Source of the DNA: Enterococcaceae bacterium OF42-14pH9A
GTDB lineage: Bacteria; Bacillota; Bacilli; Lactobacillales; Enterococcaceae
Reading direction: 5' to 3'
Assembly: GCA_027692465.1 (NCBI GenBank)
Contig: JAQEYU010000001.1
Location: forward strand, 1,373,338 to 1,437,337
Length of the DNA: 64,000 nucleotides
Part shown: piece by piece, positions 57,881 to 64,000 of the stretch
Numbering within the stretch: position 1 is the stretch's first letter
Layout of the letters: every line of letters begins with the position of its first letter
Position numbers and translations under genes: made by a program
The notes under the pieces: model-generated
Seen by the model: only the letters and a program-made list of their open reading frames with translations
The model's database searches: none
What the model was told of the DNA's origin: nothing

Positions 57881-59230
57881 TTAACCCTCCTTGAATGAGT
57901 TGGTACGGGTGTACATGATCAAGCTGAACACCGCGGACAGAATGAAGATCAGAATACCGATAACGGAAGCCAGGTTGTAGTCCATCGTGTTGACAGTCAG
58001 GTTATACAGCCAGGTCACCAAGAGATCGGTGGAGCCGGCGCCGTAGAAATCGGAATTTGAAGGTCCGCCGCCAGTCAGCAGATAGATAACGTTGAAGTTG
58101 TTGATGTTCCCGATAAACTGTTGGATCAAGGCCGGCGTCATGACAAATAAAATCTGCGGGAAGGTGATGCTCCTGAAAATCTGGAATTTGTTGGCACCGT
58201 CAATCTCGGCAGCTTCAATCTGATCCCGATCCAAGTTTTGGATAATCCCGGTCGAAACCAGCATGGTCACCGGGATCCCGATCCACATATTGACAACAAC
58301 GACGGTGATCTTAGCCATCAACGGATCTGTCAGAAACGGTATCGCACTCTTAATCCAGCCTAAATTCATTAGAATCGAGTTTACCGGACCGGCGTCATTG
58401 AGGAGGTTGCGCATGATCAACAGGGATACAAATTGCGGTACTGCCATCGTGATAACAAAAATCGTCCGCCAGAATTTTTTGTATTTGATGCCTTTTGATT
58501 GGATCAGCAAAGCCAGAATAACACCGAAAAAGAAGTTGGTGACTGTTGCCAGCACTGCCCAGATCAAGGTCCAGCCGAGAACCGGGAAGAAGGTGTTGGC
58601 CATATCACCGGAAATCACATTGCCGAAGTTGCGCAGCCCTACCCAGGTAAAGAGGCTTTTTGGCGGCAGGTGATTATGGTCGTAGTTGGTAAATGCGATC
58701 GAAATCATGTAAAGAAGCGGTAAAACCGTAAAGAACAAGACGCCCAAGAGCGGGATTGTCATCAAGGTCGCATGGAAACGTTCATTTACCAAGCTGACCA
58801 GATCATCTTTAGTAGAAGGAACCTTTTGACCGGCCTGCTTCAATTCGTAAATATGACGGGCGCTGCGCAGGTTGATGATATACATGATCAGCAAGAGGAC
58901 ACAGACTAAGATGGCAGCAATCCCGAACAGGAGGATCAACATGGAGTTATCGCCTTTTTGCAGTACTTCGATGCCGAGGCTTTCGTTGTAGACGAGGCCT
59001 TGTTTTTTGGTACCCAGCGTTTGGAGCATCGCCAGGGCATGGAATCCGGAGTAAAACAGCCAGCCGATGATCCCGACTTGAGTGGCTAAGAAGATCAGGC
59101 CTTTAGGGATTTGTTTGTTGGCAAAGTTGGCTGACCCCATAATAAGGAATGATAGCTTGGTCGGCAGGTCGCCTTGTTTGAACAATTCTCTAAAGGTGAT
59201 GTGCTGGTCGTGATTTTTTCGTTTGAACAT
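57881..59230 (-). CDS. mdxF: Maltodextrin ABC transporter permease (MalF/MdxF type)
   Basis: 449 residues from the ATG at 59230 (CAAGGTGAG). It has extra N-terminal helices and a long cytoplasmic/linker region before the six-helix core, as in Gram-positive MalF. EAA loop: IEAAEIDGANKFQIFRSI. Substrate-binding helix region GGPSNSDFYGAGSTDLLVT. It partners with MdxG and the lipoprotein MdxE. A strong hairpin (59299-59330) separates it from mdxE, so less mdxFG than mdxE mRNA is expected. Confidence 0.94.
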   Translation of the reverse strand: MFKRKNHDQHITFRELFKQGDLPTKLSFLIMGSANFANKQIPKGLIFLATQVGIIGWLFYSGFHALAMLQTLGTKKQGLVYNESLGIEVLQKGDNSMLILLFGIAAILVCVLLLIMYIINLRSARHIYELKQAGQKVPSTKDDLVSLVNERFHATLMTIPLLGVLFFTVLPLLYMISIAFTNYDHNHLPPKSLFTWVGLRNFGNVISGDMANTFFPVLGWTLIWAVLATVTNFFFGVILALLIQSKGIKYKKFWRTIFVITMAVPQFVSLLIMRNLLNDAGPVNSILMNLGWIKSAIPFLTDPLMAKITVVVVNMWIGIPVTMLVSTGIIQNLDRDQIEAAEIDGANKFQIFRSITFPQILFVMTPALIQQFIGNINNFNVIYLLTGGGPSNSDFYGAGSTDLLVTWLYNLTVNTMDYNLASVIGILIFILSAVFSLIMYTRTNSFKEG

Positions 59231-59298
59231 CGATTCTCACCTTGCTTTCTGGTAGGTAGGCGCCATATTCCCGAATCGTGCGGGCAGTTTCGGCGTTT

Positions 59299-59330
59299 TA
59301 AAAAAGCGGGGGGCGCAAGTTCACCCCCCG
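59299..59330 (-). terminator. Intercistronic terminator/attenuator between mdxE and mdxF
   Basis: Minus strand: CGGGGGG / CCCCCCG with extra pairing, then six T. Partial read-through would give high binding protein and lower permease. Confidence 0.8.
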
Positions 59331-59452
59331 AATGCAGTTTGTCTATCAAGTTGCTGTAGGTTGTCAGTAGCGGGAGCTTTCCGATAAGGGGAGTCTTGTT
59401 CATCGGCAGTCGCAAGAGCCCGCAAGTCAGTCGTCAGAATAGGATTGAATGC

Positions 59453-60730
59453 TTATTCTTCAACTTTTTTAGAGATATCTTCGACAAATTTATCCAATTT
59501 TGCTTGGTAATCTGCTTCTTTGATATTGCCTTTGTAAGTGTCGTTGATCAAGGCATCCATCGGTGGCCAGAAGGAAACCATTTCCGGCAATTTAGGCATT
59601 ACGACTGTGTGTTCAGGGTCAGTCATTTCCATTACCGCTTTAGCTACAGCATCGTCAGTGACTTTGCTGTCGGCTTGGGCTTCTTTATTGGAAGGAATTA
59701 CGCCGTTGGTTTCGAATTCGATCATTTGCGAGTCTTTGTTAGTCAGGTATTCAGCCAATGCCATCGCAGCCAGCGGTGCTTTGGTTTGTTGGTTGACACC
59801 GTACAATTTAACACCCATGAAGGCCATCATCTGTTTGGCACCGTCACCGAAGTCGATAGTCGGGTAAGCAGCAACTGCCATGTTGTCCCCCAAAGCTTTG
59901 GCAACGTCATTTTTAGACCAAGGACCGCTCAAGAAGGCATCGGTTTTACCGGATTGCAGGTTACTTAATGCCGATTCGGAAGATTGGACAACGCCCGGAT
60001 TAGATTTTTGGGCAGCGATCCATTTCAGCACTTGGACCCCTTTGTCGTTGTTAAAGTCAGTACCTTGCAGGTCTTCACCGTTTTCACCGAAAAGCACATC
60101 GCCGTTACTCATAAACAATGGGCCAAAAATATAGTTGGCGCCGGCTTCACCGAAGTTGGTACCGATCTTGCCTTTTTCGGTCAATGTTTCCCAAGTCTTC
60201 ACATCGTCTTCGGAAAGTTTGGATTTATTATAGTAGAGAATTTGTGATTCAACGCCGTAAGGGTAGCCGTAAATCTTGTCGTTCCAAGTTACACCGTTGA
60301 CAGAGGCTTCTGTGTTGTTGGCTTTAATAGTTTCTGCTTGTTTGGTACCTACCGGATACAGGAGGCCGGCTTCAGCCATTTGACCTACTTGGTCGTGAGG
60401 CATCATGAAAACATCAGCTGCTTTTTCCGGGTCTTTAGAAACATCGGCTTTGGCATCAGCGGAAGAACCGGCTTTGACTTCGACTTTGACATCCGGATTC
60501 TCTTTGACGAAGTTATCCACGATTCCCTGAATGGCTTTGATATGGTCGGTATCTACCCAAAGTTTCAGATCACCTTCGATTTTGGCAGCGTCGCCTGCGC
60601 CGGATCCGGAAGTGTTGGTATCGCCGCCGGAAGCATCGTCATTGCCACCGCCGCCGCATGCAGCCAGTGTCAAAGCGGAGATGCCCAATACGGCAGAGCT
60701 CATGAGGATCTTTTTCCAATTTTTTTTCAT
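59453..60730 (-). CDS. mdxE: Maltodextrin-binding lipoprotein (MalE/MdxE type)
   Basis: 425 residues from the ATG at 60730 (ATGGAGGGAACAAG). Lipoprotein signal ends LTLAACGGGG. Type I solute-binding fold: LKLWVDTDHIKAIQGIVDNF, VFMMPHDQVGQMAEAGLLYPV, YPYGVESQILYYNKSKL, NDVAKALGDNMAVAAYPTIDFG (shown in part), with aromatic residues that stack on sugars. It captures maltodextrins outside the membrane. It is first in the operon behind a promoter with a MalR-like operator. Confidence 0.94.
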   Translation of the reverse strand: MKKNWKKILMSSAVLGISALTLAACGGGGNDDASGGDTNTSGSGAGDAAKIEGDLKLWVDTDHIKAIQGIVDNFVKENPDVKVEVKAGSSADAKADVSKDPEKAADVFMMPHDQVGQMAEAGLLYPVGTKQAETIKANNTEASVNGVTWNDKIYGYPYGVESQILYYNKSKLSEDDVKTWETLTEKGKIGTNFGEAGANYIFGPLFMSNGDVLFGENGEDLQGTDFNNDKGVQVLKWIAAQKSNPGVVQSSESALSNLQSGKTDAFLSGPWSKNDVAKALGDNMAVAAYPTIDFGDGAKQMMAFMGVKLYGVNQQTKAPLAAMALAEYLTNKDSQMIEFETNGVIPSNKEAQADSKVTDDAVAKAVMEMTDPEHTVVMPKLPEMVSFWPPMDALINDTYKGNIKEADYQAKLDKFVEDISKKVEE

Positions 60731-60789
60731 TTCTTGTTCCCTCCATAATTGTTTGACTGATGTCAAAGAATGATTTCGCTTACAAGGAT

Positions 60790-60818
60790 ATTATGCAACC
60801 GATTGCGGAAATAGTCAA
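60790..60818 (-). promoter_or_regulatory. mdxE promoter with MalR-like operator
   Basis: Minus strand TTGACT (60813-60818), 17-base spacer, CATAAT (60790-60795). GCAACCGATTGC (60795-60806) sits in the spacer, the central-CG palindrome used by LacI-family maltose regulators, so binding would block RNA polymerase. Confidence 0.75.
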
Positions 60819-61050
60819 GGGATATCCTTCGATAATTTGATTTTTTTCGAAATCAACCGTGCAGCTCGAAACCATTAGCGAGGCGCAAAAGACAGACGAA
60901 AAAAGATAAAATAAGAAACCTTACTATAATAAGCAGTAAATAGTTGTTTTTTGTCAATTACAGTGTCGATTACTTAAAAGTGCGGTAAAGCTTGTCTGAC
61001 CGGCGATTTTTCTGAAGAAAACAACCTCATTCACCTCTGTGAAGATTTAT

Positions 61051-61100
61051 GCAAACGATTGCTTAAAATTCTTGAAATGCGTTGCGGATTATGCCATAAT
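61051..61100 (+). promoter_or_regulatory. Neopullulanase promoter with MalR-like operator
   Basis: GCAAACGATTGC (61051-61062) lies ten bases before TTGAAA (61072-61077), 17-base spacer, CATAAT (61095-61100). It shares GCAA-N4-TTGC with the mdxE operator, so one regulator can control both directions. Confidence 0.75.
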
Positions 61101-61174
61101 GAACGGGTAATACGGACTGAAGGGACGAAATCGTCCGACAGCATCCGAGTGATCTGACCAAAAGCCAGCTGATC

Positions 61175-61339
61175 AGGGTGTGTTTGAAAACTTCGATGGG
61201 CTCCAGACTTTTGCAGCCTTACCGGAATCAAGGAGTAAAGTGCAGCCTAGCCTATGTGGCAGTAAGGTTGTTCATTTATGACCCAGATTGCGGTGAAACG
61301 GCTCCGAATATCGATCGCCGAAGTTTTCAGAGACAGCTC
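61175..61339 (+). mobile_element. MITE-like intergenic element, copy H, in the neopullulanase leader
   Basis: 165 bp. Left end AGGGTGTGTTTGAAAAC is good; the right end is worn (AGTTTTCAGAGACAGCTC). It lies between the promoter at 61100 and the start at 61389, so it is transcribed as part of the 5' leader. Confidence 0.88.
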
Positions 61340-61388
61340 AAAAAAGAGGGAGCTTTTGGAACGAATCCATTTCAGGAGGGGATAATAA

Positions 61389-63152
61389 ATGAATACAGCA
61401 GCAATCTATCATCGCCCAGACAGCGAATTTGCTTTTTTGTACACAGCCGATAAGATGCGGATCCGACTTCGGACTGCCCGCGGAGACATCAAGGAGGCTG
61501 AACTGCTCCATGGCGATACCTACACCTTGCATCAAGAAAACTGGTACGAAGAGCCCTTGCAGATGGAACGATACCTGACCACTAATCTTTACGATTATTG
61601 GATCTGTGAGACCGGTGCGCCCTTTAAGCGGCTGGCTTACGGGTTTCATCTGAAAGGACATGACGGAACGGAGATCTTTTACGGCGATCACGGAGTTTTT
61701 CCGTATCAAGAAGACTATCTGCAAATGCCTAATAATTATTTCCGGATGCCGTATTTTCATGAATCCGACCGCTTCAAAGCTCCGACGTGGGTGAAAAGCA
61801 CAGTCTGGTACCAGATTTTTCCTGAGCGCTTTGCAAATGGGGACCAGACCAACGATCCGGAAGGGACCCTGGCGTGGGGCTCCAAAGCGCCTGATCGCCA
61901 AGATTTTTTCGGCGGTGATCTGCAGGGGGTACTGGATCACCTGGATCATTTGGAGGAGCTGGGAATCAATGGTCTGTATTTCTGTCCAATCTTTGAAGCG
62001 CATTCCAACCATAAATACGATACGATCGATTACTTGAAGGTAGATCCGGCCTTCGGTGATGAAGCTTTATTGAAAAAGCTGATTCAAGAATGCCACAAGC
62101 GAGGAATTCGCGTGATGTTGGATGCAGTTTTCAATCATATGGGGGATGTATCACCGCAATGGCAGGATGTGCTCAAAAACGGAGCTGCTTCGAAATACGC
62201 CGACTGGTTCCACGTCAATAAGTTTCCAGCGACCTATACACCGGGAGACAACTTCGAAGATGCCAAAGATCTGACCTTCGATGTGTTTGCCTTTACGCCT
62301 CATATGCCGAAACTGAACACTGCCAATCCGGAAGTGCAGAAGTATCTGTTGCACATCGCCCGCTATTGGATCGAAGAATTCGATATCGATGCCTGGCGTT
62401 TGGATGTGGCCAACGAAGTGGATCACGGTTTCTGGAAGAAATTCCGTCAAGTCTGCGATGAAGCCAAAGAAGATTTCTATATTCTCGGTGAAATCTGGCA
62501 TTCTTCTCAATCCTGGCTGCAAGGCGATGAGTTCCACGCAGTCATGAACTATGCTTATACTGATGCAATCATGGGGTATTTCGTCAAGGATGAGATCCCG
62601 ATGGAAAAAATGGTATCCGAAATCAATGGTCAGTTGATGCTGTATCAGGATCAGGTCAACCAGATCCAGTTCAATGTGCTGGATTCTCATGACACGCCGC
62701 GGCTTTTGACGGAGGCCAAAGGAGACAAAGACTTGATGAAGCAGGTGGTGGCGTTCACTTATCTGCAGCCAGGTGTTCCTTGTATCTATTATGGAGACGA
62801 ATACTCCATGACCGGTGATATGGATCCCGATTGCCGCAAGTGTATGGTTTGGGATCCGGAAGAACAAGATCAGGACATGTTCGACTTTTTCCAAAACATG
62901 GTGGCGCTGCGCAAAGAATGGCAGCCTATCTTGTCTGAAGGCCGGATGGATTGGCAAAAAGCCGATGAGGACAGTGGTATGGTAGTGCTGGCCAGAGAAT
63001 CAGTTGACGGCAAGCTGACAGGTATCTTCAATACGGGTACCGTGACGCAGGAGATTCCGGTGCCTGGACACGATATTCTGGCAGGAAACCTGGCAACATT
63101 GGACGACAATCATGTCTTGATCTCACCAAAGGGCTTTTTGCTGCTGCATTGA
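61389..63152 (+). CDS. Neopullulanase / cyclomaltodextrinase (GH13)
   Basis: 587 residues from the ATG at 61389 (TTTCAGGAGGGG). An N-terminal domain (1-125, dimerisation type of the GH13_20 group) precedes the barrel: VWYQIFPERFANGD, DAVFNHMG, catalytic Asp in DAWRLDVANEVDH, Glu in YILGEIWHSSQ and Asp in NVLDSHDTPRL. It hydrolyses maltodextrins, cyclodextrins or pullulan in the cytosol (no signal peptide). It is divergent from the transporter operon and followed by an alpha-glucosidase. Confidence 0.94.
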   Translation: MNTAAIYHRPDSEFAFLYTADKMRIRLRTARGDIKEAELLHGDTYTLHQENWYEEPLQMERYLTTNLYDYWICETGAPFKRLAYGFHLKGHDGTEIFYGDHGVFPYQEDYLQMPNNYFRMPYFHESDRFKAPTWVKSTVWYQIFPERFANGDQTNDPEGTLAWGSKAPDRQDFFGGDLQGVLDHLDHLEELGINGLYFCPIFEAHSNHKYDTIDYLKVDPAFGDEALLKKLIQECHKRGIRVMLDAVFNHMGDVSPQWQDVLKNGAASKYADWFHVNKFPATYTPGDNFEDAKDLTFDVFAFTPHMPKLNTANPEVQKYLLHIARYWIEEFDIDAWRLDVANEVDHGFWKKFRQVCDEAKEDFYILGEIWHSSQSWLQGDEFHAVMNYAYTDAIMGYFVKDEIPMEKMVSEINGQLMLYQDQVNQIQFNVLDSHDTPRLLTEAKGDKDLMKQVVAFTYLQPGVPCIYYGDEYSMTGDMDPDCRKCMVWDPEEQDQDMFDFFQNMVALRKEWQPILSEGRMDWQKADEDSGMVVLARESVDGKLTGIFNTGTVTQEIPVPGHDILAGNLATLDDNHVLISPKGFLLLH

Positions 63153-63158
63153 GAGTTG

Positions 63159-63191
63159 ACCGCCACGTGATGCCGATCCGTGGCGGTTTTT
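63159..63191 (+). terminator. Hairpin with T-tract after neopullulanase
   Basis: ACCGCCACG / CGTGGCGGT stem then five T. The next gene starts 95 bases on, so expression there needs read-through or its own promoter. Confidence 0.8.
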
Positions 63192-63279
63192 CAGGTTGAT
63201 AGTGCCAAAGAGAGGGGCGTCGGCAGATGAAAATGTCATCTTGCGGCAGGGACCCGTTGAATAAAAGGAAACGGAGTGA

Positions 63280-64000
<721 letters not shown>

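Overview
The window is chromosomal DNA of a low-to-mid GC Gram-positive bacterium (Bacillota), most likely order Lactobacillales. Evidence: strong GGAGG ribosome sites, rho-independent terminators after most units, a T-box leader in front of hisS-aspS, the peptidases PepV and PepA, an HtrA/RlmH pair, YitT, YtpR, YxeA and DUF1456 proteins, and a CcpA-type cre-like site. GC is higher (roughly half) than in most enterococci, and both tRNA genes read GC-ending codons (Pro-CCG, Gln-CAG). I cannot name the genus.

Layout. 1-2.9 kb: tail of an SGNH/O-acyltransferase, an AT-rich MccF-like S66 peptidase that looks transferred, tRNA-Pro, an unknown protein. 3-7.6 kb: a membrane protein, an exported flavoprotein (fumarate-reductase type) behind a Rex-like operator, a thioesterase, an aldo/keto reductase. 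7.7-23.5 kb: T-box-hisS-aspS, YitT, an OatA-like acetyltransferase, GNATs, NnrD, PepV, PepA, an Lrp-type regulator coupled to an aminotransferase. 23.6-33.7 kb: thioredoxin-like protein, UspA, YtpR, HtrA, a DnaA-box cluster, RlmH, DUF1456, a quinone-oxidoreductase-type dehydrogenase, a YdaT-like protein, a HAD-LacI operon, TruA. 33.8-43.4 kb: pullulanase, iron alcohol dehydrogenase, an HI_0552-like protein, a PNPOx-like flavoprotein, meso-DAP dehydrogenase, glycerate kinase, tRNA-Gln, an MGMT-like protein, a zinc exporter. 43.5-47.1 kb: a four-gene operon for a double-cubane/2-hydroxyacyl-CoA-dehydratase-type enzyme, its ATPase activator, a TDT channel and a C_GCAxxG_C_C protein. 47.3-56 kb: DUF2200, an orphan ModA, UspA-MntH, small proteins, an alpha/beta hydrolase, YxeA. 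57-64 kb: a maltodextrin ABC transporter (malE-F-G type) facing a neopullulanase and an alpha-glucosidase. Together with the intracellular pullulanase this forms a maltodextrin uptake and breakdown route.

The most striking feature is a dispersed family of about 150-165 bp intergenic elements with 17-bp terminal inverted repeats and a central hairpin (MITE-like). There are eight well-kept copies and at least seven decayed or partial ones in 64 kb. Two copies end exactly at the stop codon of a neighbouring gene, and one sits in the 5' leader of the neopullulanase. No transposase, CRISPR array or prophage is present. Other points worth following are the double-cubane operon, a nested inverted-repeat noncoding block near 54.3-54.6 kb, the DnaA-box cluster between htrA and rlmH, and a probable ATC start codon in the Lrp-type gene.

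All family names come from reading the protein sequences by eye; no database search was run.
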